Source: Mesobacillus jeotgali (GTDB lineage Bacteria > Bacillota > Bacilli > Bacillales > Cytobacillaceae). Taken from it: 64,000 nt of DNA. The DNA lies in assembly GCF_900166585.1 (NCBI RefSeq), contig NZ_FVZC01000009.1, positions 2,475,572-2,539,571 on the forward strand. Direction: 5' to 3'. This document shows positions 34,537 to 43,471 of the stretch, in pieces (position 1 is the stretch's first letter; the number at the start of each line of letters is the position of its first letter). A program made the translations under genes and the position numbers. The notes beneath the pieces are model-generated. The model worked only from the letters and a program-made list of their open reading frames with translations, did not search any database and was not told the origin of the DNA.

Positions 34537-36174
34537 TTAAGCCTTGTGCTGCCTATCCAGATTATCCAATTCTATTTGAATTCTCTCTGGATCGATTCGT
34601 TTAAATAATGGCTCTACAGCATTTAAAATTTGAGGCGAGACAGCTAGCGGGCACCAGCCTGCTTTTGTAATAGACAGCATTTGTTTAATCTTTTCACTAG
34701 AGAAAGGCAAGAATGGTGTCAGGATATTTGCCAGGTTCCCAATGATGTAAACACAGTCAGCCATAGTCTGTTTGCAGGCTTCAACATTTTCATTAATCTG
34801 CTTCCATGGCTGCTCCTGGTCAAAGTATTTGTTCGAATACCTGACAAAATCAAATACTGTTTCCAATGCCTCCTTAAAGCTGGCCTCTTCAACATTTCGA
34901 CCAGTGTCATCATATAACCTGCTTACACCATCAGCTATTTCTTTGCTAATCGTTTTTTCCGGAATCACACCATCAAATGATTTGTGGATGAATTTCAAGG
35001 TCCTGTTCACGAGGTTTCCATAGGCGCCCAGCAATTCGCTATTATGACTATAGATAAATTCCTTCCACGAGAAATCCGCGTCCCGATTTTCAGGGGCGTT
35101 GATTGTAAGAAAATAGCGGATGGAATCCGGGTCATATCTTTCTAGAATATCAGGCACCCAGACAGCCCAATTTCTGCTTGTCGACAATTTTCTTTTTTCC
35201 AGTGTGAGATATTCATTCGACACTATATGGGATGGCAAAGGATCCTTTTCCAACCCGGCAAGGATAGCAGGCCATATGATGGAATGAAAAGGAATATTGT
35301 CTTTGCCGTGTACATAATACGATTTGGTTTCGGTGTTCCAAAACGTCCCATCATCCCCGGTTGTTTCTTTTGCCCAAAGTTTGCTGGCGGTATAGTATCC
35401 AGAAACAGCTTCAATCCATACATAGATTTTCTTTTGCTCATACCCCTTTAGCGGCACACCTACCCCATGGTCTAAATCACGTGATACCGCCCGATCCTGA
35501 AGACCCTCCTTCAGATATCTCCTGGTCAGAGAGATGGCATTATTTCGCCAACCCTCTTTGTGTTCTGCCTCATCAACATAGTGTTCCAGAGTTTGTTGAA
35601 AAGAGCTTAAAGCAAAATAAAAATGTTCTGTTTTTCTTACGGTGGGCGGGTGGCCACAGATCTTGCAGCGCCTGTCGATCAAATCAAGCGGTTCCAATAC
35701 AGTGGAGCAGGCATCGCATTGATCCCCACGTGCATTCGCTCCGCATATCGGGCATAGACCCTCTACATATCGGTCAGGCAAAAACTGTTGGTCATGCTCG
35801 CAATACGACTGATCAATTTCTTTTTTGTAAATGAACCCTTTTTCAAACAACTCCAAAAAGATAGCCTGAACAAGTTCATGATGATGCTCTGTGTCAGTCC
35901 TTGTATACTGGTCATAAGAAAACCCCAGACGAGAAAAACAATCGACAAATTCCTTATGATATTGATCCGCTATCTCCTTTGCCGTTACTCCCTCCTGCTT
36001 GGCTCTTATTGTAATCGGTGTCCCGTTACAGTCACTGCCAGAAACATATAAAACTTTTTCCCCTTTTAGCCGGTAATACCTAGCTAAAATATCACCCGGC
36101 AACAGGCTAGAAATATGCCCAAGATGCAAAGAACCATTTGCATAGGCCCATGCTCCTCCAATAAAAATACTCAT
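34537..36174 (-). CDS. metS: Methionyl-tRNA synthetase, second (T-box controlled) type
   Basis: Charges tRNA-Met. HIGH motif [10 protein letters not shown] (residue 14 on), zinc-binding double knuckle with [17 protein letters not shown] and CKICG (about 140-180), and a KMSKS-loop variant [13 protein letters not shown] (about 333). It is 545 aa and lacks the C-terminal EMAP-II/tRNA-binding domain of the usual Bacillus MetS. The zinc pattern and KxSTS loop recall the archaeal/E. coli-like branch, so this may be a second, acquired MetRS. AGGAGG before the ATG; a T-box leader upstream. Confidence 0.9.
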   Translation of the reverse strand: MSIFIGGAWAYANGSLHLGHISSLLPGDILARYYRLKGEKVLYVSGSDCNGTPITIRAKQEGVTAKEIADQYHKEFVDCFSRLGFSYDQYTRTDTEHHHELVQAIFLELFEKGFIYKKEIDQSYCEHDQQFLPDRYVEGLCPICGANARGDQCDACSTVLEPLDLIDRRCKICGHPPTVRKTEHFYFALSSFQQTLEHYVDEAEHKEGWRNNAISLTRRYLKEGLQDRAVSRDLDHGVGVPLKGYEQKKIYVWIEAVSGYYTASKLWAKETTGDDGTFWNTETKSYYVHGKDNIPFHSIIWPAILAGLEKDPLPSHIVSNEYLTLEKRKLSTSRNWAVWVPDILERYDPDSIRYFLTINAPENRDADFSWKEFIYSHNSELLGAYGNLVNRTLKFIHKSFDGVIPEKTISKEIADGVSRLYDDTGRNVEEASFKEALETVFDFVRYSNKYFDQEQPWKQINENVEACKQTMADCVYIIGNLANILTPFLPFSSEKIKQMLSITKAGWCPLAVSPQILNAVEPLFKRIDPERIQIELDNLDRQHKA

Positions 36175-36189
36175 TGAATGACCTCCTTA

Positions 36190-36465
36190 GAAAAATAAAA
36201 AACCCCGTCCTTAACTGCAAAAGTTAAGGACGAGGTTTGGATTCCCGTGATACCACCTTATTTCGCAAATAGTTCACACTATTTGCCTCACCAAGTACGG
36301 AGCATGGATTGCCTGCTCTTATACTGTGACATTGATAACGAGTGCCAACTCTCGCCGTTCCCTACTTATACTTGCAGCATGTTCAGGACGGAGCTCAGAG
36401 ACCATTTTTCAAGTGACTGTCTTTGCTTCTTTTCAGCTGCCGAAGCTCTCTGTAAAAAACAGGGG
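36190..36465 (-). promoter_or_regulatory. T-box leader (methionine) of metS
   Basis: Minus strand, 5' to 3': stem I start ACAGAGAGCTTCGG (about 36450), specifier region GAACATGCTGC with ATG at 36378-36380, AAGTATAAGTAGGG, the T-box AAGGTGGTATCACGGGAATC (36240-36260), and a terminator hairpin AACCTCGTCCTTAACT / AGTTAAGGACGGGGTT followed by six T (36192-36235). Uncharged tRNA-Met should promote antitermination. Confidence 0.93.
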
Positions 36466-36547
36466 CACTCTACTTTTTCTCTTCATTGCTTTTTGAAATT
36501 TATTAATCTGATTTTATTCAGAATTTTCCAGGAAGTCAATAATCAAT

Positions 36548-36580
36548 TTAAAAAAGCACTCTTCCATTAAGGGAGAGTGC
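36548..36580 (-). terminator. Terminator of hmp
   Basis: Minus strand: AAGCACTCTCCC and GGAAGAGTGCTT arms, then TTTTAAATTG; about 11 bp after the hmp stop. Confidence 0.8.
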
Positions 36581-36590
36581 TTCACTGTTA

Positions 36591-37805
36591 TTATGCTTCC
36601 AGACTTGCCATTGGACCAAAGAATTCAAAATGAATCCTGTCTTCTGTAACGCCAAGGTCTTTTAACGCTGCGTTTACTGCTTTCATGAACGGTACCGGGC
36701 CGCAGAAATAGAAGTCTGAGTGTTCAAGATTCACATTTTCTTTGAGCCATTCTTTTGTAATATACCCTTCAACATCAAAGCTGTTGTTCAGGCGGTCTTC
36801 TTCTGTTGGCTGATCGTAGAACACCACTGAATTCACCTTTGCTTTAGCTGCGGTTGCTGCTACTTCATCTTTAAGGGCATGCACTTTGCCGTTCTGTGCC
36901 GCATGGATGAAAGTCACTTCTTTTTCCGGCTGCAGCTCAGCAACAGTGTTCAGCATGCTGACCATCGGAGTAAGGCCAACTCCGCCGCTAAGCAGAACAA
37001 CCGGGGTATCTTTTTCAGTATCAAGGAAGAAGTCGCCTGCAGGTGCACTGATCTGGAGAACTTCCCCTTCTTCCACGGTATTGTGCAGGTAATTGGATAC
37101 TTTTCCATCCGGTGTTTCCATGCCAGCTTCCTTTTTAACACTAATACGGTAGTAGTCTTTTCTAGGAGCATCTGACAGGCTGTACTGGCGGATATGTGTG
37201 AATTTTTCCCCTTCAATTTCAAGCTTGACGCTTATATACTGCCCCGGCTTAAATGAAGCGATTGCCTTTCCATCCACTGGCTTCAGGTAGAAAGATGTGA
37301 TGACTTCACTTTCCTCGACTCTTTTCGCTACGATAAATGGTCGGAATCCATCCCAGCCGCCTTTTTGGTTTGCCGCTGCGTCATACATTTCCGCTTCCAC
37401 AGAGATGAATGCATCCGCAATCACGCCATATGCTTCAGCCCAGGCATTGATGATTTCATCTGTAGCCGCGTCTCCAAGAACCTCTTTAATCGCAATCAGC
37501 AAGTGCTTGCCAACGATCGGATAATGCTCAGGCAGGATGCCAAGGCTGCGGTGCTTGTGGGCAATCTGATTTACAACCGGCAGGATCGCTTCAAGATTGT
37601 CGATGTACTTCGCTGCTGCATAGACCGTTCCAGCCAATGCTCTTTGCTGTCTGCCCTGCTTTTGGTTAGCATGGTTAAAAATGTTCAGCAGCTCAGGATG
37701 ATTTTCGAACATCGTCTTATAGAATACTGTCGTGATTTGTTCTCCGTGCACTTCCAGAACCGGTACTGTCGATTTGATGATCTCAATAGTTTTTTGATCT
37801 AGCAT
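36591..37805 (-). CDS. hmp: Flavohaemoglobin (nitric oxide dioxygenase)
   Basis: Detoxifies nitric oxide to nitrate with oxygen and NADPH, 404 aa. The globin domain (about 1-137) has the proximal haem His in NQIAHKHRSLGI; the FAD domain has RQYSLSDAP; the NAD domain has LLSGGVGLTPM and ends with FYFCGPVPFM. ATG 37805 is 8 bp after GGGGAGTG; GTG 37814 is less likely. The Fnr-like site upstream suggests induction at low oxygen or under nitrogen-oxide stress. Confidence 0.96.
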   Translation of the reverse strand: MLDQKTIEIIKSTVPVLEVHGEQITTVFYKTMFENHPELLNIFNHANQKQGRQQRALAGTVYAAAKYIDNLEAILPVVNQIAHKHRSLGILPEHYPIVGKHLLIAIKEVLGDAATDEIINAWAEAYGVIADAFISVEAEMYDAAANQKGGWDGFRPFIVAKRVEESEVITSFYLKPVDGKAIASFKPGQYISVKLEIEGEKFTHIRQYSLSDAPRKDYYRISVKKEAGMETPDGKVSNYLHNTVEEGEVLQISAPAGDFFLDTEKDTPVVLLSGGVGLTPMVSMLNTVAELQPEKEVTFIHAAQNGKVHALKDEVAATAAKAKVNSVVFYDQPTEEDRLNNSFDVEGYITKEWLKENVNLEHSDFYFCGPVPFMKAVNAALKDLGVTEDRIHFEFFGPMASLEA

Positions 37806-37859
37806 TTCATACACTCCCCTATATCAATATCTTCTTATCGAGGTGTTTTACCTCATTCC

Positions 37860-37909
37860 CATAGTGATTATAATAAATTAATTCGGCAGACTAAGTGATT
37901 CAAATCACA
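37860..37909 (-). promoter_or_regulatory. hmp promoter with Fnr-like palindrome
   Basis: AGTGATTCAAATCACA (37894-37909) fits TGTGA-N6-TCACA with one mismatch. On the minus strand a perfect TATAAT lies at 37872-37867, predicting a start near 37860. The palindrome centre (37901.5) is then at about -41.5, the class II activator position. There is no good -35, as expected for activator dependence. Confidence 0.65.
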
Positions 37910-38054
37910 CTATCGTAAAATAGTTCTTTCGAATTAGATTTTTAATTAGGAATTGCTTCATTCGCAACGAATTTTATGATAAAAATGAACCAAATCAGGA
38001 TTTTCAAACGTGTTAACTGATTAAACTGGCCACAAAAAAGGGTGGCACCTTTTT

Positions 38055-38154
38055 TATAGCGAAAATCTTGATTTTATAGCGACTTTTTCTCTTTTATAAC
38101 GAAAATAAATTTTTTATAGCGACTTTTTCTTTTTTATAGCGAATTGGTAAAAAA
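38055..38154. repeat. Tandem repeat array D, exact 20-bp period, five copies
   Basis: TATAGCGA (once TATAACGA) begins at 38055, 38075, 38095, 38115 and 38135. Twelve T/A-rich bases separate successive cores; ACTTTTTCTC and AAAATCTTG types alternate. It lies between the hmp promoter and the menC terminator. Confidence 0.85.
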
Positions 38155-38191
38155 CGCTGATTTTTTCGAATTTATCTTAGAGAAAAAAATA

Positions 38192-38215
38192 AAAGCACTG
38201 CGTTAGCAGTGCTCC
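38192..38215. repeat. Left copy of IS target-site duplication (menC terminator hairpin)
   Basis: A 24-bp palindromic unit with arms AAGCACTGC and GCAGTGCT around GTTA. It is identical to 39953-39976. On the minus strand this copy is followed by TTTTATTTTTTTC, so it is the complete rho-independent terminator, now separated from menC by the insertion. Confidence 0.9.
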
Positions 38216-38267
38216 CAGACTGTAGACAAACTTGATGGAGATCGAGCTTGTCTACAGTCTTTTTGGT

Positions 38268-38412
38268 TTGTGCTGGAATGGGGCCGTTGATTTCCGTTCC
38301 AGGCGCTTCGCTTTCCGCGGGGCCGGCGCTGAGCCTCCTCGCCGCCGTTGGCGTCTGCGGGGTCTCACCTGTCCGTCTGATCCCGCAGGAGTCTACGCGC
38401 CTTCCACTTCAA
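38268..38412. other. GC-rich structured block in the left part of the IS
   Basis: About 145 bp far richer in G and C than its surroundings, with GCGCTTCGCTTTCCGCGGGG, GAGCCTCCTCG, GCGGGGTCTCACCTG and ATCCCGCAGGAGTC. It lies between the IS end hairpin and the transposase start. Similar blocks are familiar to me from intergenic regions of other Bacillus genomes, but I cannot search for them. Likely IS-internal noncoding sequence; possibly a structured RNA. Confidence 0.5.
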
Positions 38413-38494
38413 TCAACAGGATTCCTCAACTTAGTGTGGAACTAACCATAAGTCTCTTTTAAAATAGATACATATAACGCTTGAGGTGATGAAG

Positions 38495-39853
38495 ATGCTT
38501 TCGAAAAATAATCCAATCCAACGAGATCAATTAGAGATGGTTGCTTTAGACCAACTGGTTCCTCAGGACCATTTAGTCCGTAAGATGGAAGCAGCCCTTG
38601 ATTTTTCTTTCATCTATGATTTGGTGAAGGATGTGTATTCCGAAGTAGGTCGCCCAAGCATTGACCCTGTGATTCTAATTAAGCTCAGCTTCATTCAATA
38701 TACCTTTGGCATCCGCTCCATGCGCCAGACCATTGCCGAAGTAGAAACGAACATGGCCTACCGCTGGTTTTTGGGTTATGGATTCCATGATAAAGTGCCC
38801 CATTTCTCCACCTTCGGGAAGAATTACGAACGCCGTTTTAAAGACACCGATTTGTTTGAACAGATCTTCTATCGAATTCTTAAGACCGCAGCGGATAAGA
38901 AACTTATTAGTGCTGAACATGTCTTTATTGATTCAACCCATGTAAAAGCAAGTGCGAATAAGAATAAATTCCAGAAGAAAGTGGTGCGAAAGGAAACACG
39001 GGTGTATCAAGAGAAACTCCAGGAAGAGATCAATCAGGATCGAGAAGACCACGGGAAGAAACCTTTTCCTCCCGATAAATTCGAGAAGGAAGAAACGAAG
39101 GAAATCAAGGAAAGCACGACCGATCCTGAGAGTGGATACTACGTCAAGGACGAGCGAACAAAGCAGTTTGCCTACTCTTTCCATGCGGCATCAGATCGGA
39201 ATGGATTTGTTTTGGGAACCATCGTGACACCTGGGAATACGCATGACAGCCTGATCCTTGAGCCAATGGTAGAACAAGTGATAGAGAAAGTTGGAAAGCC
39301 TAATGCCGTTGCGGCAGATGCAGCCTATAAAACTCCAGCTATTACGAAGTTTCTGATGGAAAACGAAATGACCCCTGCTTTGCCTTATACCCGACCACGG
39401 ACGAAGGATGGCTTTTTCCGCAAATATGAATATGTGTATGACGAATTTTTCGACTGTTACTTGTGTCCTGCCGGTGAGGTCCTAAAGTATTCGACCACAA
39501 CGAAAGAGGGATATCGTGAATATAAATCCCCCAAACAGATCTGCGCAACCTGCCCGTTTTTAGGGCAATGCACAGAAAGCAAAGACCACCAAAAGGTGGT
39601 AACGCGCCATATCTGGCAGGAGTATGTGGAAGAGGCGGATCACTTAAGGCATACACCAGAAGTAAAACAAATCTATGCGAAGCGCAAGGAAACCATTGAG
39701 CGTGTATTCGCAGATGCAAAAGAAAAGCATGGCATGCGTTGGACAACCCTGAGGGGGCTTAAAAAATTGTCGATGCAGGCGATGCTTACTTTCGCTGCCT
39801 TGAACCTGAAGAAGATGGCCAACTGGACATGGAGAAGTCCAAAAATGGCCTAA
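38495..39853 (+). CDS. IS1182-family DDE transposase
   Basis: Transposase of 452 aa with an N-terminal DUF772 domain (PVILIKLSFIQYTFGIRSMR) and a C-terminal DDE domain: first Asp in EHVFIDSTHVKA, second in AVAADAAYKT, Glu in KRKETIERVFADAKEKHGMR. The cysteine group CPAGE / CATCPFLGQC is typical. No frameshift or stop, so it may be active. ATG 38495 follows GAGGTG; GTG 38486 would overlap that site. Confidence 0.93.
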   Translation: MLSKNNPIQRDQLEMVALDQLVPQDHLVRKMEAALDFSFIYDLVKDVYSEVGRPSIDPVILIKLSFIQYTFGIRSMRQTIAEVETNMAYRWFLGYGFHDKVPHFSTFGKNYERRFKDTDLFEQIFYRILKTAADKKLISAEHVFIDSTHVKASANKNKFQKKVVRKETRVYQEKLQEEINQDREDHGKKPFPPDKFEKEETKEIKESTTDPESGYYVKDERTKQFAYSFHAASDRNGFVLGTIVTPGNTHDSLILEPMVEQVIEKVGKPNAVAADAAYKTPAITKFLMENEMTPALPYTRPRTKDGFFRKYEYVYDEFFDCYLCPAGEVLKYSTTTKEGYREYKSPKQICATCPFLGQCTESKDHQKVVTRHIWQEYVEEADHLRHTPEVKQIYAKRKETIERVFADAKEKHGMRWTTLRGLKKLSMQAMLTFAALNLKKMANWTWRSPKMA

Positions 39854-39952
39854 AAGTATAGCAAATAGAGTCTATTTCCTTTGAAAAATCCGATGAGATC
39901 CAAAAAGGGGTTCGGAATGAGAGCATTCCGAATCCCTTTTGTCTACAAACTG

Positions 39953-39976
39953 AAAGCACTGCGTTAGCAGTGCTCC
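39953..39976. repeat. Right copy of IS target-site duplication, next to menC
   Basis: The same 24-bp palindrome as at 38192-38215. Read from menC, the hairpin is now followed by TTTCAGTTTG, so its original T tract is gone and termination is probably weaker. Confidence 0.9.
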
Positions 39977-39982
39977 TTCACT

Positions 39983-41089
39983 CTATAATACAAACCGTTC
40001 TTCAATAACAGTAACTTCTTTCATGCGCTTCCTATTAAGTTCAACTCCGATTCCAGGGCTGCCAGGCACATTGATCATCCCATTCTCCACCTTTATTTCC
40101 GGCTGGATGATATCTTGTTCCCAATAGCGGTCGGAACCAGAAATATCACCTGGAATCATGAATCCCGGCAGTGAAGCGATGGCGATATTATGGGCTCTTG
40201 AAATACCGAATTCTATCATGCCGCCCGCCCAAACAGGAATTCCTTTGGAATGGCAGTAATCGTGTATTCTTTTTGCTTCGTTAAGGCCGCCAACACGACC
40301 GAGTTTTATATTGATAACTCCGCAGCTTCCGAGCTCGACTGCTTTCCTGGCGTCTTCAAAAGTGACGATGCTTTCATCAAGGCAGATAGGCGTCTTGATT
40401 TTCTCCTGAAGCTTCGCATGATCGATAATATCATCAAATCCCAGCGGCTGCTCAATCATCAGCAGGCCGAATTCATCAAGAGCTTTTAACCTGTCCACAT
40501 CTCGTAGTGAATATGCCGAGTTCGCGTCAGCCATCAGGGGCAAATCAGGGAACTGCTTACGGATTCCAGAGATTAACTGGAAGTCAGCATCTGGACTGAT
40601 TTTAACCTTCACCCGCTTGAAGCCCTGCTCCAAATAGCTTTCAATTTGTTTAAGGACCTCAGCCAAATTAGGGTTGCCGACAACCACCCCTGCTGGAATG
40701 GCTGACATTGTTCCTCCAATAATCTTCGATAACGAAATGCCTTCTCTCTTCGCATGCAAATCCCAGAGTGCAGTTTCCAGCGAGGCCTTTGCCATATGAT
40801 TCCTTCGAACTGAACTAAACAGGGCAAAAGCTTCATCAGGATGGCTGATACCCTTTTCTTTTAAAAGAGGGATCAAAAAATCTTTCAGCATATGGAATGA
40901 AGTCTGGACTGTTTCCTCGGTATACCATGGGGAAGTAAAAGCTACCCCTTCACCATAGCCTGCTATGCCATTTCGATCTTCCACTTCCACAATGATGGCT
41001 TCCCTGTCCGTCACCGAACCTAAATGAGTCATGAAGGGCTGCTTTAATGGCATCTTAATAACCGATAAACAGACGGACTTAATATCCAT
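39983..41089 (-). CDS. menC: o-Succinylbenzoate synthase MenC
   Basis: Enolase-superfamily dehydratase forming o-succinylbenzoate in menaquinone synthesis, 368 aa. Catalytic KVKI (about residue 163, the KxK pair), metal ligands in MADANSAYS, IEQPLG and CLDESI, and a second catalytic lysine in NIKLGRVGG. The sequence is the MenC/N-acylamino acid racemase type. ATG 41089 gives MDIKSV and lies 10 bp after GGAG; it overlaps menE by 11 bp. Last gene of the men cluster. Confidence 0.9.
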   Translation of the reverse strand: MDIKSVCLSVIKMPLKQPFMTHLGSVTDREAIIVEVEDRNGIAGYGEGVAFTSPWYTEETVQTSFHMLKDFLIPLLKEKGISHPDEAFALFSSVRRNHMAKASLETALWDLHAKREGISLSKIIGGTMSAIPAGVVVGNPNLAEVLKQIESYLEQGFKRVKVKISPDADFQLISGIRKQFPDLPLMADANSAYSLRDVDRLKALDEFGLLMIEQPLGFDDIIDHAKLQEKIKTPICLDESIVTFEDARKAVELGSCGVINIKLGRVGGLNEAKRIHDYCHSKGIPVWAGGMIEFGISRAHNIAIASLPGFMIPGDISGSDRYWEQDIIQPEIKVENGMINVPGSPGIGVELNRKRMKEVTVIEERFVL

Positions 41090-42566
41090 TACCATCACGC
41101 TCCGCATCCAGCCACTCTCGCAGTTTGCGCCTCAATAATTTCTTTGCAGCATTCCTCGGGAGACTGTCCGTAAAGTAGACCTTCTTCGGAAGTTTGTATT
41201 TAGCGAGTTTCTGTTTACAAAGAGCCAGCAATGCTTCTTCAGAAACTTCTTCTTTTTTCACTATAAAAGCAACTGGTACCTGCCCCCATTGCTCATCAGA
41301 CGCTCCAATCACCCCTGCGTCTGCAACACCGGGATGCGAAAGCAGAACTCCTTCAATTTCAGCAGGATAGATATTTTCCCCGCCTGAAATGATTAAATCC
41401 GATCGTCGGTCAAGAACATAAAGGAAGCCTTGAGCATCCATATAGCCAATATCGCCCGTGTGAAGCCATCTGTTACGGATTTTATCAGCACTTTCATCCG
41501 GCCGGTTCAGGTACCCGATTGTAACATTCGGCCCTTTTACTACAATCTCACCCTCAGCGCCTGCAGGAACATCCTGGCCATCAACATCGACTATCCGGAT
41601 CTGGTTTGGGAATAGCGCCTTACCGGCAGAACCCAAACGTTCAATACTGTATTCAGGTGACAATGTTGCAAATTGTGAAGATGTTTCTGTCATGCCATAG
41701 GTTTGAAATACCGGGATATCTTTTTTAAGACATGATTCCAGTAAAGGCAGCGGTGCAGGTCCGCCTCCCAACAGCATGCAGCGGAATTGCACTGGCAATC
41801 TCTCTGCGCCAAGTTCATCAATAATCCGCCTCAGCATCGTGCTGACCACCGACATGATTGTTATTTGATATTGATGGATATCATCGATTACCTTTTTCTC
41901 TTCAAAGGAGGAATGCAATACAACTGGCATGCCGTATATCTGGCTCCTCATTAAAATTGAGTAGCCGCTGATATGGAAGATCGGCACTATACAAAGCCAT
42001 TTATCCTGGTCATGTAATCCGAGATTTAATGCTGATGCATTTGCACTCCACCAGTGGTTCCCGTATGTTTGCATAACACCCTTCGGATTACCGGTAGTAC
42101 CTGATGTGTACATGATCGACGTCACTTCGTCCATTGGATATTCTTCAAGAACAACTGGAATATTTCCTTCTAGCTGGCTCAAATTATTCGTACTGATTTT
42201 TTTAATATTGGTGTTGATCGCAGTTACTTTTTCATTGAATCGCATTTCATACACGAGTACATCTGCTTCACTGTCGTCCAGCTGCCATGACAGCTCCTCG
42301 GAGGTAAGCCGATTATTCAGAATCACCGCCCTGATACCAGCCATTTGCAATCCATATAAAATAAAGACAGATTCAGCCTGATTGGAAAAAAGCACCGCGG
42401 CAGATGAACCTTTGTGGAGATCGAGAGCAGCAAGCCTGCCAGCATACTCATTTGCCTGTTGAAAAACTTGCTTAAATGTATATGTCTGTCCATCAAAAAT
42501 CAAGGCTTCTCTGTCAGGAGTTAGATCCGCCCGCTTTTTCAGCCAATTCGGCATCGATTCAGTCAT
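41079..42566 (-). CDS. menE: o-Succinylbenzoate-CoA ligase MenE
   Basis: Adenylate-forming enzyme that activates o-succinylbenzoate with CoA, 495 aa. AMP-binding signature MYTSGTTGNPKGV, A5-type YGMTETSS, hinge LDRRSDLIISGGENIYP, and the C-terminal catalytic lysine in LPRNAAKKLLRR. ATG 42566 follows AAGGGGTG; the reading to 42617 runs into a hairpin and is not favoured. A stem-loop separates it from menB. Confidence 0.93.
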   Translation of the reverse strand: MTESMPNWLKKRADLTPDREALIFDGQTYTFKQVFQQANEYAGRLAALDLHKGSSAAVLFSNQAESVFILYGLQMAGIRAVILNNRLTSEELSWQLDDSEADVLVYEMRFNEKVTAINTNIKKISTNNLSQLEGNIPVVLEEYPMDEVTSIMYTSGTTGNPKGVMQTYGNHWWSANASALNLGLHDQDKWLCIVPIFHISGYSILMRSQIYGMPVVLHSSFEEKKVIDDIHQYQITIMSVVSTMLRRIIDELGAERLPVQFRCMLLGGGPAPLPLLESCLKKDIPVFQTYGMTETSSQFATLSPEYSIERLGSAGKALFPNQIRIVDVDGQDVPAGAEGEIVVKGPNVTIGYLNRPDESADKIRNRWLHTGDIGYMDAQGFLYVLDRRSDLIISGGENIYPAEIEGVLLSHPGVADAGVIGASDEQWGQVPVAFIVKKEEVSEEALLALCKQKLAKYKLPKKVYFTDSLPRNAAKKLLRRKLREWLDAERDGNGY

Positions 42567-42591
42567 TGTGGTCACCCCTTCTCTACATACT

Positions 42592-42624
42592 AAAACAGCT
42601 TGATGGATGTCCATCAAGCTGAGT
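42592..42624 (-). terminator. Hairpin between menB and menE (possible attenuator)
   Basis: AGCTTGATGG and CCATCAAGCT form a perfect 10-bp stem around ATGT; on the minus strand GTTTTAG follows. The T tract is short, so it may lower rather than stop menE-menC transcription. Confidence 0.55.
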
Positions 42625-42637
42625 CAAAATTATAAAA

Positions 42638-43456
42638 TCAAGGGAATCTTGGGAACTGGCCAAAGTCTGGCTTGCGTTTTTCCTTGAAAGCGTCACGGCC
42701 TTCCTTCGCTTCATCTGTTGTGTAGTAAAGCAATGTTGCGTCTCCTGCCATTTGCTGAAGTCCAGCAAGTCCATCTGTGTCGGCGTTCATTGCTGCTTTC
42801 AAGAAGCGAAGTGCAGTTGGGCTTTTTTCAAGGATTTCTTCACACCATTTAAGTGTTTCCTCTTCAACCTGGTCAAGAGGAACAACCGTGTTGACTAGAC
42901 CCATATCCAAAGCCTCCTGGGCATTGTACTGGCGGCACAGGAACCAGATTTCGCGAGCCTTTTTGTGGCCAACGATTCTTGCAAGGTAGCCTGAACCGTA
43001 TCCAGCATCGAAGCTTCCTACCTTAGGTCCAGTCTGGCCGAAGATAGCGTTGTCGGCTGCGATTGTCAGGTCACATACGACATGAAGCACATGGCCTCCG
43101 CCGATTGCATAACCTTTTACCTGAGCGATTACCGGCTTAGGAATTACACGAATTAAACGTTGAAGGTCAAGCACATTCAAACGAGGAATCTCGTCTTCCC
43201 CAATGTATCCGCCGTGGCCGCGTACTTTCTGATCACCGCCTGAGCAGAATGCATCATCTCCAGCACCAGTCAATACGATTACTCCTATACTTGAATCATC
43301 ACGTGCATAAGCAAATGCATCGATCATTTCCATAACCGTTTTAGGACGGAAAGCATTGCGCACTTCCGGGCGATTGATGGTGATTCTTGCAATTCCGTTA
43401 TATGTTTCATACAGAATATCTTCATACTTGCGTTCTGAAACCCATTCAACTGTCAT
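42638..43456 (-). CDS. menB: 1,4-Dihydroxy-2-naphthoyl-CoA synthase MenB
   Basis: Crotonase-fold enzyme that closes the second ring of the naphthoquinone, 272 aa. Oxyanion-hole [11 protein letters not shown] and [20 protein letters not shown], catalytic Asp in [15 protein letters not shown], and the C-terminal [19 protein letters not shown] tail (here [15 protein letters not shown]). AGGAGG lies 8-9 bp before the ATG. Confidence 0.96.
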   Translation of the reverse strand: MTVEWVSERKYEDILYETYNGIARITINRPEVRNAFRPKTVMEMIDAFAYARDDSSIGVIVLTGAGDDAFCSGGDQKVRGHGGYIGEDEIPRLNVLDLQRLIRVIPKPVIAQVKGYAIGGGHVLHVVCDLTIAADNAIFGQTGPKVGSFDAGYGSGYLARIVGHKKAREIWFLCRQYNAQEALDMGLVNTVVPLDQVEEETLKWCEEILEKSPTALRFLKAAMNADTDGLAGLQQMAGDATLLYYTTDEAKEGRDAFKEKRKPDFGQFPRFP

Positions 43457-43471
43457 TAAGACAACCTCCTC

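Larger units (their letters stand above)
38216..39952 (+). mobile_element. Intact IS1182-family insertion sequence (1737 bp)
   Basis: Bounded by imperfect inverted repeats: left CAGACTGTAGACAAA and, read inward from the right end, CAGTTTGTAGACAAA (13 of 15 match). A 24-bp direct duplication flanks it. One complete transposase gene is inside. Near the left end, 13-bp arms (38217-38229 and 38248-38260) form a hairpin followed by TTTTT, which could block outside transcription from reading into the transposase. A hairpin at about 39904-39940 (GGGGTTCGGAATG with CATTCCGAATCCC) terminates the transposase. Confidence 0.92.

Noticed and set aside
38232..38462. Short plus-strand frames in the IS left region
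   Set aside because: They lie over the end hairpin and GC-rich block, with no ribosome site, and overlap each other in different frames.
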